Notes under the pieces: model-generated
The model's input: the letters and a program-made list of their open reading frames with translations, nothing else
Databases searched by the model: none
What the model was told of the DNA's origin: nothing
Assembly: GCA_934615635.1 (NCBI GenBank)
Contig: CAKTTT010000017.1
Coordinates: 1-22,097, forward strand
Direction of reading: 5' to 3'
Source: an uncultured Eubacteriales bacterium
GTDB lineage: Bacteria; Bacillota; Clostridia; Oscillospirales; Acutalibacteraceae
DNA length: 22,097 bases
Shown: positions 5,881 through 14,493 of the stretch, piece after piece
Position numbering within the stretch: position 1 is the stretch's first letter
Layout: each line of letters starts with the position of its first letter
Made by a program: the position numbers and the translations under genes

Positions 5881-6431
5881 TTATTCGTGAAAATCAACAA
5901 TCGATTCTTCATCAGTCAAGGTATAAACCGGATACTTCCCTTCCGAGACGGCTTTTTCATAAAGAGGACGGCGTTCTTGCGTGAAATGACAAAACAGAAT
6001 CCCCTCAAATACCCCCAACCCCTGAAAATCAGAAATACCGGTAGGATTCCCGTTTATCGGCAGCAAGTGTTCGATATTCCGGGTTACGATATGCGCCCCC
6101 GCGCTCCCGCCGATATAAGAGACTCCTCTCTGAAGATACCTCAAAATCAGCCGGTCCGCCCCACACTTCTTGATCCTGTCCAGCATTTGAAAGGTATTTC
6201 CCCCGCTGATATGAAGGTAGTCTATATCCAATTCGGCAAATCGTTCGGGAATTTCATCGTCAAAAATATGCAAATCCGCGTTCCTGCATCCAATGGTAAT
6301 ATTTTTCGCTGTGGATGCTCATTTGGAAAAAACCAGACTTTACAACGATCAATCGGCTTCTCCAGGTTTTCCAGAATCACCTGCTTGGATGCCGGGTTTC
6401 CGACATCACAGGAGCTGAGGATCAATTTCAC
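5881..6431 (-). pseudogene. Peptidase E (S51 family), broken by two frameshifts
   Basis: The N-terminal part starts at a GTG (6431) with GAGGGG 9 nt upstream and reads MKLILSSCDVGNPASKQVIL...VWFFPNEHP. The rest reads, after two +1 shifts, as SEKYYHWMQERGFA and then DLHIFDDEIPERFAELDIDY-LHISGGNTF-...-YIGGSAGAHI-...-LFCHFTQERRPLYEKA. GGNTF, the nucleophile elbow GGSAGA (Ser) and the CHF/HFT histidine are the S51 dipeptidase E / alpha-aspartyl dipeptidase hallmarks. Both shifts fall between about 6325 and 6265, so no single frame covers the protein. The joined length (about 183 aa) is at the short end for the family. It is the last gene after alr and the AraC regulator, 17 nt behind the latter. 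A recent pseudogene is the simplest reading; a sequence error is possible. Confidence 0.8.
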
Positions 6432-6448
6432 GCCTTGCGCCCCTCTGT

Positions 6449-7333
6449 TTATTTCGCCTGGATGGACTGGGTGTATTCGCTGGGGGTCATGCCCGTGGCC
6501 TGCTTGAAATAGCGGGAAAAATAGTTTACCGAGGTATAGCCCAGCTTGTCCGCAATCTGGGTGATATTGCCGCCGCCCTCCCGCAGCAGAGTCTTGGCCG
6601 CATCGATTTTCAGGCCGCGGTAATATTCCATCACCCCCATCCCGGTGACGGATTTGAAGATGGTCTTCAGGTTGGTGGCGCTCTGGGCGGAAAAGCGGCA
6701 GACCTGGGAAAAGGTCAGGGTACCACAGGCGTTGTCCTGCATATAAGCGATGATTCGCTGGACGAGGTCGTGATCCGACCGCCGCTTGACGGAGGAGGAG
6801 GTTTTCACCGCCACATCCCGCTGCGCTCCCCGGCGCACCATCCGGATAAGCATCTGTTCCAGCAGCAGGCCGATCATCTGCTCGCTGCCGAAGGCGCTGG
6901 AGGAGGCCCGCTCCATCTTCAGGGAGCCGGGATCATCCAGCGGATTGGAAAAGGCGTCCCGGGCCTCATGGACGATCCGGGCCAGCAGCTCCCGCTCCAC
7001 CTCCTCCGCCTTCACCACCTTGCCCTCGAAATAGGCCATGGCGGGGGAGGCACACACAAAGGCGACCACCACCAGATTGGGCGCCACCAGGCCGTTGGCG
7101 AACACGTTGTGGAACTCCCCAGGCTTGTGGAAGATCATCTCCCCCTGCTTGAGGCAATAGCCGGTGTCGTCGGCCATCACCTCCACCTCGCCCTTGTCCA
7201 CATATAAAAGCTCCCAGAAATCATGCTTCTCTCCCTCGAACACATAATCTCTGGCATATTCGAAATAATGGACCGTCACCACCGCGGGAACCGCGATATC
7301 CCGCCGCAGGGCGGTGGGTTGATAGCCGTCCAT
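6449..7333 (-). CDS. AraC-family transcriptional regulator with cupin sensor domain
   Basis: 294 aa. The N-terminal half is a cupin-like ligand-binding domain (ELLYVDKGEVEVMADDTGYC, GEMIFHKPGEFHNVFANG). The C-terminal 100 residues are the double helix-turn-helix AraC domain: DLVQRIIAYMQDNACGTLTF, SAQSATNLKTIFKSVTGMGV, the linker helix MEYYRGLKIDAAKTLLREGG, and the second HTH ITQIADKLGYTSVNYFSRYF with the family signature FKQATGMTPSEYTQS. It lies 26 nt downstream of alr and 17 nt upstream of the broken peptidase E gene, all leftward, so it is probably cotranscribed with both. The ligand and targets are unknown. Confidence 0.93.
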   Translation of the reverse strand: MDGYQPTALRRDIAVPAVVTVHYFEYARDYVFEGEKHDFWELLYVDKGEVEVMADDTGYCLKQGEMIFHKPGEFHNVFANGLVAPNLVVVAFVCASPAMAYFEGKVVKAEEVERELLARIVHEARDAFSNPLDDPGSLKMERASSSAFGSEQMIGLLLEQMLIRMVRRGAQRDVAVKTSSSVKRRSDHDLVQRIIAYMQDNACGTLTFSQVCRFSAQSATNLKTIFKSVTGMGVMEYYRGLKIDAAKTLLREGGGNITQIADKLGYTSVNYFSRYFKQATGMTPSEYTQSIQAK

Positions 7334-7359
7334 GCCCGTCCCTCCCCTTTTTATCGTTT

Positions 7360-8556
7360 TTATCGTTCCGGCACGATATAATTGAGTCTCCCCACCGCCC
7401 GGCCGCCGCTGAGAAAGATCCGGGGAACCCGCTTGCCGATAAGGCAGATGGTTTCATAATGGATGGTTCCGGACAGCGCCGCGAATTCCTCCGCCGGCAG
7501 CAGCGCCTCCCCATCCCGGCCGAAAACCGTGACGGTCATCCCCTCCCGGGCGGCGGGGATATCGGTCACATCCAGCATACATTGATCCATGCAGACCCGG
7601 CCCACCACCCGGGCGCGCCGGCCGCCCACCAGCATATCCGCCCGATTGGAAAGGCTGCGGGAGTAGCCGTCGGCATAGCCGATGGGAACCGTGGCGATGC
7701 GGGCGGCCCTGTCCGCGGTGAACCGGCGGCCATAGCTGACCTTGGCCCCCGCGGGAATCGTCTTGACCATGGAGATCACCGTTTTCAGCTCCATGGCGGG
7801 CTTGAGGGGCAGCATTCCCTCCATCCATCCGTCCGGCGCCAGCCCGTACAGGATGATTCCCGGACGCACCAGATCCAGGTGCATATCCGGATACCGCAGC
7901 ACCCCGGCACTGTTGCAGCAGTGCCGCAGCGGGAAGCGGATCCCCCGCCTCTCCAGCTTCTCCACCGCATCCATGAACAGGGTGAACTGCCGCCGGGTGT
8001 AGGCGTCGCCGTCCTCGTCCTCCTCGTCCGCCGAGGCGAAATGCGTGAAAATCCCCTCCGGCTCCAACCCCGGCAGCCGGACGATGGCTTCCACCTCATC
8101 GATGATGCCGTCGTCCCGCCCGGCTTCCTGATAAAAAAGCCCCACCCGGGACATACCCGTGTCGATCTTCACATGGACCCGCACCCGCACGCCGGCCCTG
8201 ACCGCCTCCTCGCTGAGCCGGACGGCGTACTCCCGGGTCAGCACCGCCTGGGACACGCTGAAAGCCGCCAGCCGGGCCGCCTCCTCCGGCGGCGTATAGG
8301 CCAGAATCAGAATCGGCTCCACAATGCCCGCGTTGCGGATCTGCATCGCCTCGTCCAGATTGGACACGCCGAACCAGGATGCCCCCGCCTCCTGCAGCGC
8401 CCGGGACACATAGCCCGCTCCATGCCCGTAGGCATCCGCCTTCACCACCGCCATGGCCCGGCTGCCCGGCGCCAGAGACGCCTCGATCACCCGGAAATTA
8501 TGGCGGATGGCGTCCAGATCAATCTCCGCCCAGGTTCTTTTGAGAAAATCGCTCAT
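7360..8556 (-). CDS. alr: Alanine racemase
   Basis: PLP enzyme that interconverts L- and D-alanine and supplies D-Ala for peptidoglycan. It is 398 aa, close to the usual 370-390. The PLP lysine is Lys39 in AVVKADAYGHG. KIDTGMSRVG carries the structural/carbamylated lysine region, the second catalytic base is the Tyr in KVSYGRRF, and PIGYADGYSR, VGRVCMDQCMLDVTD and the dimer-interface CNSAG segment are all present. An AGAAAGG lies 11 nt before the ATG. A long (about 170-nt) GC-rich leader with strong hairpins separates the ATG from the promoter at 8737-8765. It is the first gene of an apparent alr - araC - peptidase E unit. Confidence 0.97.
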   Translation of the reverse strand: MSDFLKRTWAEIDLDAIRHNFRVIEASLAPGSRAMAVVKADAYGHGAGYVSRALQEAGASWFGVSNLDEAMQIRNAGIVEPILILAYTPPEEAARLAAFSVSQAVLTREYAVRLSEEAVRAGVRVRVHVKIDTGMSRVGLFYQEAGRDDGIIDEVEAIVRLPGLEPEGIFTHFASADEEDEDGDAYTRRQFTLFMDAVEKLERRGIRFPLRHCCNSAGVLRYPDMHLDLVRPGIILYGLAPDGWMEGMLPLKPAMELKTVISMVKTIPAGAKVSYGRRFTADRAARIATVPIGYADGYSRSLSNRADMLVGGRRARVVGRVCMDQCMLDVTDIPAAREGMTVTVFGRDGEALLPAEEFAALSGTIHYETICLIGKRVPRIFLSGGRAVGRLNYIVPER

Positions 8557-8661
8557 ATCGTCGGCAAACCTTTCTTTATATCTTCGTCATTTATCGGCGC
8601 GGTATAGCCCCCTCCGGCGGGGAACAAGCGGACCGCCCCGCGCACAGGCTTTGGAGAGCCC

Positions 8662-8700
8662 GCGCCGGCCGCTGCCATACAGCCGTATTCCGGCCGGCGC
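8662..8700 (-). promoter_or_regulatory. Hairpin in the alr leader
   Basis: A two-tier hairpin lies in the untranslated leader: 10-bp arms (8662-8671 and 8691-8700, GCGCCGGCCG/CGGCCGGCGC), a small internal loop, then ATAC/GTAT around a 4-nt loop. Nearer the start codon, two alternative GC stems (8597-8602 or 8617-8622 pairing with 8636-8643) are possible. It does not match a riboswitch class that I know. Confidence 0.35.
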
Positions 8701-8736
8701 ACCTGTCTTACCGGACGCGGTTTTTCTATACTCCAC

Positions 8737-8765
8737 ATTATAGGCGTTTCCCATGCAATAATCAA
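8737..8765 (-). promoter_or_regulatory. alr promoter
   Basis: On the minus strand TTGATT (8760-8765), a 17-nt spacer and TATAAT (8737-8742). The predicted start site gives a leader of about 170 nt before the alr ATG. Confidence 0.8.
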
Positions 8766-8851
8766 ACCTTTTTCGCATATACTGTTTGGTAAACTACTCT
8801 TTCGCGCGCCGGTGCTGACCCTGCGCAGACAGATGAACAGGAGGCCCTTTT

Positions 8852-9031
8852 ATGTCGTACAATGCCGAAAACACCGATCACGCCCGCGTTCCCTCCCCTC
8901 CCGATACCCCGGCCCGGCAGGAACCCGCCGGGTCTGACCGCCGTCCTCAGCCGACCGTCGCCTTCCCGCCGGGGGACCTGGACGACCTGATCTTTCACGA
9001 CTGCTACCCGGTTTATCATTCCGAACGGTAG
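8852..9031 (+). CDS. Unknown 59-aa protein
   Basis: A short gene supported mainly by its signals: AGGAGG lies about 7 nt before the ATG, and the frame is open for 59 codons. The N-terminal two thirds is Pro/Arg/Asp-rich and looks disordered (MSYNAENTDHARVPSPPDTP). The C-terminus is more ordered-looking, with PGDLDDLIFHDCYPVYHSER, which contains a single Cys and several aromatics. It has no signal peptide or membrane helix. It is divergent from alr and lies 223 nt before purL in the same direction. I do not recognise the family and assign no function. Confidence 0.6.
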   Translation: MSYNAENTDHARVPSPPDTPARQEPAGSDRRPQPTVAFPPGDLDDLIFHDCYPVYHSER

Positions 9032-9134
9032 GCCGTGAGGAGCGGACGGGGAAATTTTCCGTCAAAAAACGCCATTCGTCCCCGCCGTCCCGCCGCGGAT
9101 TCTGTACAAAAACGAAGTTTTCACCCCTCCCCTC

Positions 9135-9163
9135 TTTCCCTTCCTCCGCCGATATGCTATGAT
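9135..9163 (+). promoter_or_regulatory. Probable purL promoter (extended -10)
   Basis: TATGAT (9158-9163) is preceded by TGC, forming an extended -10. The -35 match (TTTCCC, 9135-9140) is weak but correctly spaced at 17 nt. The roughly 85-nt leader contains a 13-bp dyad (CCGGAA-C-TTCCGG). I do not see a purine, ZTP or PRPP riboswitch signature in it. Confidence 0.5.
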
Positions 9164-9254
9164 AGGGATATATACGCCGCAAGCGCGTTCCGGAACTTCC
9201 GGGTGCCTATGGCGCAGCCAACCTTTGTATGAATATGAAGTGAGGAGCGGAACT

Positions 9255-12200
9255 ATGTCGAACGTCATCCGTGTATTTGTGGAAAAACGGCCTGGTTTTG
9301 ACGTGGAGGCGCGGCACATGCTGGCGGATCTGCGGGACAATCTGGGGCTGACCGGCTTAACGGCGCTGCGCCTGCTCAACCGGTATGATGTGGAGGGGCT
9401 GACGGCGGAGGAATTCGCCCGCGCCCGGGGCATCGTCTTTTCCGAGCCCAATGCAGACCTGGTCTATGACGACAGCTTTCAGCCGGGAGAGGGCTTCCGG
9501 GTTTTCGCCATGGAATACCTGCCTGGCCAATACGATCAGCGGGCGGATTCCGCCGCCCAGTGCGTGCAGCTTCTGACCCAGGGGGAGCGGCCCCGGGTGG
9601 CTACCGCCCGGGTGATTTGCCTGGGCGGCGGGTTGTCCGACGCCGATTTCCGCCGGGTGCAGCAGTATCTGGTCAACCCGGTGGAATCCCGCGTGGCCTC
9701 TCTGGACAAGCCCGACACCCTGGACGTGGCGGCTGACCGGCCGGACGACGTGGCCCGGGTCGAGGGCTTCATCCGCATGGATGAGGGGGACATCCGCGCC
9801 TACTGGGAGAAAATGGGCTTCGCCATGTCCCCGGAAGATCTGGCTTTCTGCCGGGACTATTTCCGGGATGAGGAGAAGCGGGATCCCTCCGTCACCGAGC
9901 TGCGGGTCATCGACACCTACTGGTCTGACCACTGCCGCCACACCACCTTCCTCACCCGTCTGGCGGATATCGCCGTGGAGCAGGGCGCTCTCTCCGGCGT
10001 GATTGAGGACGCCCTCCAGGCCTATTACGACGCCCGGCGGGAGGTCTACGGCGACCGGCTTTCCCAGAAAAACGTCACCCTGATGGACATGGCCACCATG
10101 GGAATGCGGCTGCTGAAAAAACAGGGGAAGATCCCGGATCTGGACGAGTCGGAGGAAATCAACGCCTGCTCCATCGAGGTGCCCGTCACCATCGACGGCA
10201 AAACCGAGTCCTGGCTGGTCCAGTTCAAGAACGAGACCCACAACCATCCCACCGAGATCGAGCCCTTCGGCGGCGCGGCCACCTGCCTGGGCGGCGCCAT
10301 CCGGGACCCGCTCTCCGGGCGCGCCTACGTCTATCAGGCCATGCGGGTCACCGGCAGCGGCGATCCCCGGACGACGCTGGAAAACACCCTGCCCGGCAAG
10401 CTGCCCACCCGGAAGATCACCACCGGCGCGGCGGCGGGCTATTCCTCCTACGGCAACCAGATCGGCCTCGCCACCGGCCAGGTGGCGGAGCTGTATGATC
10501 CCGGCTATGTGGCCAAGCGGCTGGAAATCGGGGCCGTGGTGGGCGCTTCCCCCAAGGAGAACGTGGTGCGGGACGTGCCCGCCCCCGGCGATATCGTGGT
10601 GCTGCTGGGCGGCCGCACCGGCCGCGACGGCTGCGGCGGCGCCACCGGCTCCTCCAAGGCCCACACCTCCGCCTCCATCGACACCTGCGGCGCGGAGGTG
10701 CAAAAGGGCAATCCGCCCACCGAGCGGAAGCTCCAGCGGCTGTTCCGCAATCCCTGCGTATCCCGCCTCATCAAACGCTGCAACGATTTTGGCGCCGGCG
10801 GCGTCTGCGTGGCCATCGGCGAGCTGGCTGACGGGCTGCGGATCGACCTGAACGCCGTGCCCAAAAAATACGAAGGTCTGGACGGCACCGAGCTGGCCAT
10901 CTCCGAATCCCAGGAGCGGATGGCCGTGGTGCTGGCTCCCGGCGACGTGGACGCCTTCATCGCCGCGGCGGAGGAGGAAAACCTGGAGGCCACGGTGGTG
11001 GCCTCGGTCACCCAGGAGCCCCGCCTGCGCATGACCTGGCGGGAGGACACGGTGGTGGATATCAGCCGCGCTTTCTTAAACACCAACGGCGTCACCCAGA
11101 CCGCCCAGGTCCGCATCGCCGCTCCCAACCCGGATGCCGATTACCGCACCGCCATCCCCGCCGGCCTGGCGGTGATCCCGCTGCCCCAGGCTTTCCGGGA
11201 GAATCTTTCCCGGCTGGAGGTGGCCTCTCAGAAGGGGCTGGTGGAGCGTTTCGACGCCAGCATAGGCGCCGGCACGGTCAATATGCCTTTTGCCGGCCTG
11301 CATCAACTCACCCCCGAGGAGGGCATGGTGGCCAAGCTCCCCGTCCTCCACGGAGAAACCGACGACGCCACCGCCATGGCCTTCGGCGGCATCCCCGGCA
11401 TCTCCCGGTGGAGTCCCTTCCACGGCGCGGCCTACGCCGTCACCCTGTCCCTGGCCAAGCTGGCCGCCATGGGCGCGGATCCCCTCTCCGCCCGGCTGAC
11501 CTTCCAGGAATACTTTGAGCGCCTGCGGGACGTGCCTGAACGGTGGGGCAAGCCCGCCGCAGCCCTTTTGGGCGCCTTCCTGGCCCAAAAGGAGCTGGGC
11601 GTCCCCTCCATCGGCGGCAAGGACTCCATGTCCGGCAGCTTCAATGAGCTGGACGTGCCTCCCACCCTGGTGAGCTTCGCCCTGAGCATGACCAAGGCTT
11701 CCCTGACCGGCACCGCCGCCTTCCAAAAGCCCAACTCCCTGGTGGCGCTGCTGCCCCTGCCGGTGGACGACCGGACCCACCTGCCCGACTGGCCCCGGGT
11801 GCGCGAGCTGTTCGATCAGGTTTCCAAACTGGTCCGGTTCGGCGTCCTCCACGCCGTGTCGGTGGTGCGGGAGGGCGGTATGGCCGCCTCCATCGCCCGG
11901 ATGTGCTTCGGCAACGGCGTGGGCTTCGCCTTCAACCACGGCATTACCCGCACCGAGCTGTTCGCCCCGCTGGCCGGCTCCCTGGTGGTGGAACTCAAGG
12001 AGGGCGATATGTGTCTGGAGGGGCTGTGCTATAAGCTGGTGGGCACCACCATCGACGAACCCGCCGTAGTACTGGAGGGAGAGGAGCTGCCGCTGGACGA
12101 GCTGCTGGCCTGCTGGCAGCGTCCGCTGGAAGCCGTCTTCCCCACCCGCCCCGCGGAGCAGCCGGCGATGCATCCCGCCGTCCCCCTGTTCACCCAGCGC

Positions 12201-13028
12201 AGCGGGCTGGCGCCGGCGGTCAAAACGGCGCGTCCCCGGGTATTCATCCCGGTTTTCCCCGGCACCAACTGCGAATACGACACCGCCCGCGCCTTTGAAA
12301 AGGCGGGAGCCGAACCCCACGTCCTGGTGGTCAAAAACCTGTCCCCGGCGGCGATTGAGGAAACCATCCGCCGCATGGAAACGGCGATCCGGGAAAGCCA
12401 GATCGTCATGCTGCCCGGCGGCTTCTCCGGCGGCGACGAGCCGGACGGCTCGGGCAAATTCATCGCCACCACCTTCCGCAATCCCCGGCTGGCCGACGCC
12501 GTGGCCGAGCTGCTGCAAAAGCGGGACGGCCTGATGCTGGGCATCTGCAACGGCTTCCAGGCGCTCATCAAGCTGGGGCTGGTGCCCTACGGCGAGATCC
12601 GCGAGCTGGGCGACGACGATCCCACCCTCACCTTCAACACCCTGGGCCGCCACGTCAGCCGGATGGTCTACACCCGGGTCACCTCCGTCAAGTCCCCCTG
12701 GCTGAACGGCTGCAAGGCCGGGGATATCCACTGTATTCCCGTCTCCCACGGCGAAGGCCGCTTCCATGCGGGCGAGCACACCCTGCGCGGGCTGATCGCC
12801 GGCGGCCAGATCGCCACCCAGTACGTTGACCCGGACGGCCAGCCCTCCGGCGATATCGACTGGAACCCCAACGGCTCGGTCTGCGCCATCGAGGGCATCA
12901 CCTCCCCCGACGGCCGGGTCCTGGGGAAGATGGGCCACAGCGAACGGCAGGGAGACAACCTGCTGAAAAACGTACCCGGCGAGAAGGATCAGGCCCTGTT
13001 CCTGAGCGGCGTGCGCTATTTTTCCTGA
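9255..13028 (+). CDS. purL: Phosphoribosylformylglycinamidine synthase, single-chain
   Basis: Step 4 of purine synthesis: FGAR + ATP + glutamine to FGAM in the cytosol. At 1257 aa it is the large, fused form found in many clostridia and other Gram-positives, with synthetase and glutaminase in one chain. The N-terminal region is followed by the ATP/FGAR domain with SDHCRHTTF, KNETHNHPTEIEPFGGAA (about 324-341), a second synthetase half with GGKDSMSG (about 786), and the C-terminal class-I glutaminase with FPGTNCEYD, GGFSGGDE, nucleophile Cys1098 in GICNGFQ, and His1165/Glu1167 in SHGEGRF. GAGGAGCGG precedes the ATG at 9255; the frame extends further upstream without a better start. No other pur gene is next to it. 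Confidence 0.97.
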   Translation: MSNVIRVFVEKRPGFDVEARHMLADLRDNLGLTGLTALRLLNRYDVEGLTAEEFARARGIVFSEPNADLVYDDSFQPGEGFRVFAMEYLPGQYDQRADSAAQCVQLLTQGERPRVATARVICLGGGLSDADFRRVQQYLVNPVESRVASLDKPDTLDVAADRPDDVARVEGFIRMDEGDIRAYWEKMGFAMSPEDLAFCRDYFRDEEKRDPSVTELRVIDTYWSDHCRHTTFLTRLADIAVEQGALSGVIEDALQAYYDARREVYGDRLSQKNVTLMDMATMGMRLLKKQGKIPDLDESEEINACSIEVPVTIDGKTESWLVQFKNETHNHPTEIEPFGGAATCLGGAIRDPLSGRAYVYQAMRVTGSGDPRTTLENTLPGKLPTRKITTGAAAGYSSYGNQIGLATGQVAELYDPGYVAKRLEIGAVVGASPKENVVRDVPAPGDIVVLLGGRTGRDGCGGATGSSKAHTSASIDTCGAEVQKGNPPTERKLQRLFRNPCVSRLIKRCNDFGAGGVCVAIGELADGLRIDLNAVPKKYEGLDGTELAISESQERMAVVLAPGDVDAFIAAAEEENLEATVVASVTQEPRLRMTWREDTVVDISRAFLNTNGVTQTAQVRIAAPNPDADYRTAIPAGLAVIPLPQAFRENLSRLEVASQKGLVERFDASIGAGTVNMPFAGLHQLTPEEGMVAKLPVLHGETDDATAMAFGGIPGISRWSPFHGAAYAVTLSLAKLAAMGADPLSARLTFQEYFERLRDVPERWGKPAAALLGAFLAQKELGVPSIGGKDSMSGSFNELDVPPTLVSFALSMTKASLTGTAAFQKPNSLVALLPLPVDDRTHLPDWPRVRELFDQVSKLVRFGVLHAVSVVREGGMAASIARMCFGNGVGFAFNHGITRTELFAPLAGSLVVELKEGDMCLEGLCYKLVGTTIDEPAVVLEGEELPLDELLACWQRPLEAVFPTRPAEQPAMHPAVPLFTQRSGLAPAVKTARPRVFIPVFPGTNCEYDTARAFEKAGAEPHVLVVKNLSPAAIEETIRRMETAIRESQIVMLPGGFSGGDEPDGSGKFIATTFRNPRLADAVAELLQKRDGLMLGICNGFQALIKLGLVPYGEIRELGDDDPTLTFNTLGRHVSRMVYTRVTSVKSPWLNGCKAGDIHCIPVSHGEGRFHAGEHTLRGLIAGGQIATQYVDPDGQPSGDIDWNPNGSVCAIEGITSPDGRVLGKMGHSERQGDNLLKNVPGEKDQALFLSGVRYFS

Positions 13029-13091
13029 AGCGGCGTCCTTCCCTCATCGATCCGGCGTTCCGGGAGCCAGCCCCACGGCCCGGAAACATCA

Positions 13092-13122
13092 CATGGGGGC
13101 CATGGCTTTCATGGCCCCCATG
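13092..13122 (+). terminator. Hairpin after purL
   Basis: 13-bp perfect arms (13092-13104 and 13110-13122, CATGGGGGCCATG and its complement) flank a 5-nt loop, about 65 nt beyond the purL stop. There is no T-tract, so termination may be weak or factor-dependent. Confidence 0.55.
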
Positions 13123-13218
13123 CGGTATTCCTGCGACGAAGAGCGCACTGTCCCCTACGCCGCGTATCCGGTTTTGTGCCCGCGGCGCAAAGCGTAATCA
13201 AGGAAAGGAAGCGGTTGT

Positions 13219-14277
13219 ATGGCGTCCTCTTCCCCAACCCGGGTGGGTTATTTCGAGCGGCTACGGCTGCTGGCCATGCTGGGCGTGATCCTGATCCACG
13301 GCAGCGCCCTGTATCTGGAGGAGCTGGCCGCCGGCGGCCAAGCCCTGGGAGCCGCCTGGCATCTGGTGAACCTGCTGGATTCCTTCAGCCGGTTTTCGGT
13401 GCCGGTTTTCCTGATGATTACCGGGGCGCTGCTGCTGCCTAGAGAGGATTCTCTCTCCCTGTCCGTGATCGGCAGAAGGCGAATCCCCCGGGTGGCGGTG
13501 CCGCTGCTCTTCTGGTCAGCCGTATACATCCTGCTGCAAACGGCGATGGTGAAGGATTACCGGCCGCTGGAAGCGGTGAAAAATCTCCTTTCCACCCCGG
13601 CGGAGGATCATTTGTGGTACCTCTACGCCCTGATCGCCGTGTATCTGCTGCTGCCGCTGCTGCGGCTGCTGGTCAAGCACGCCCCCCGGCGGATCATCCT
13701 TTACACTCTCCTGCTGTGGGCGGTATTTTCCAGCCTGTGGCGGGCGGCCGCGGGCCTGCTGCCCGCGCTGCGGCTGCCCAGCTACGCCAATCTGGACATC
13801 CTTGGCGGATACGCCGGTTATGTGCTGTTGGGCCATGTGCTCCACACCGCCAAAAAGACGCCCTCCGCGGCGGTGAGCGGCGGGGTGTTTGCTGTCTGCG
13901 GCCTGTTCACCGCCGCGGCTACCTGGGGGATGACCCTCCGCGCCGGCGAGCTGAACGGTGTTTTTTATCAGTACTTCATGCCCAATGTGGCGGTGATGTC
14001 CGCCGCGGTCTTCCTGCTTCTGCGCCGTCTGGGAGAAAAGCGGCAGGAAGCCGGCCCCGCCGTGACCGCCCTTTCCTCCCTGAGCTTCGGCGTCTATCTG
14101 ATCCATGAGGCCTTCATCCGCCTTTTTCATCTGGCTTTTTCCTCTCTGCCCCCTCTGGCGGCCCTGCCCCTGACCATTCTCACGACGGCGGCCGCCTCCC
14201 TGCTGTGCGCCCTTGTGCTCATCCGGCTGCCGGTTGTCCGTTTCCTGGCCATGGGAGAATCCGCCCGACAGAAATAG
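13219..14277 (+). CDS. Acyltransferase-3 family membrane protein
   Basis: 352-aa polytopic membrane protein of the acyltransferase-3 family (OatA/WecH/YiaH-like), which moves acetyl or other acyl groups onto extracytoplasmic glycans or lipids. It begins YFERLRLLAMLGVILIHGSA, with the family's helix-1 Arg and His (His27). SVPVFLMITGALLL is the typical second helix, then RRIPRVAVPLLFWS and HLWYLYALIAVYLLLPLL. A final helix pair ends SFGVYLIHEAFIRLF, the usual late motif. About ten hydrophobic segments are visible. AAGGAAGCGG lies just before the ATG. The acceptor cannot be deduced; peptidoglycan or exopolysaccharide are typical. It appears to be its own unit, 190 nt behind purL. Confidence 0.88.
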   Translation: MASSSPTRVGYFERLRLLAMLGVILIHGSALYLEELAAGGQALGAAWHLVNLLDSFSRFSVPVFLMITGALLLPREDSLSLSVIGRRRIPRVAVPLLFWSAVYILLQTAMVKDYRPLEAVKNLLSTPAEDHLWYLYALIAVYLLLPLLRLLVKHAPRRIILYTLLLWAVFSSLWRAAAGLLPALRLPSYANLDILGGYAGYVLLGHVLHTAKKTPSAAVSGGVFAVCGLFTAAATWGMTLRAGELNGVFYQYFMPNVAVMSAAVFLLLRRLGEKRQEAGPAVTALSSLSFGVYLIHEAFIRLFHLAFSSLPPLAALPLTILTTAAASLLCALVLIRLPVVRFLAMGESARQK

Positions 14278-14394
14278 GCGTGGTAAAACCGGCGGCCGTC
14301 CCCCGTTTTTCTTCCCGCGCCCTATTTTCCACAGCCGGTATGAAACAAACGCCGCCTGTCCATCCTCTATTCTAAGGGGATGTTTTTCTCCCTG

Positions 14395-14423
14395 TTTACT
14401 TTTTTCGCCGTTTGTGGTATTTT
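14395..14423 (+). promoter_or_regulatory. Probable promoter of the surface protein gene
   Basis: TTTACT (14395-14400), a 17-nt spacer and TATTTT (14418-14423), with TGG directly before the -10 (extended -10). It is about 65 nt upstream of the ATG at 14494. Confidence 0.5.
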
Positions 14424-14493
14424 AAACATATCTGTATGATTGATGATCTGCACGATACCGGTTAGAATATGGGACAAGGGAAGGGGTTTTCCG

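Noticed and set aside
8553..8765. 70-codon leftward ORF covering the alr leader
   Set aside because: It begins at the alr -35 box, so it would not be within the mRNA, and it overlaps the alr start out of frame.
9164..9254. Riboswitch before purL
   Set aside because: Only a short leader with a 13-bp dyad; I could not match purine, ZTP, PRPP or THF aptamer signatures.
11076..12938. 620-codon minus-strand ORF opposite purL
   Set aside because: Shadow of purL; low-complexity Gly/Gln/His-rich translation and no RBS.
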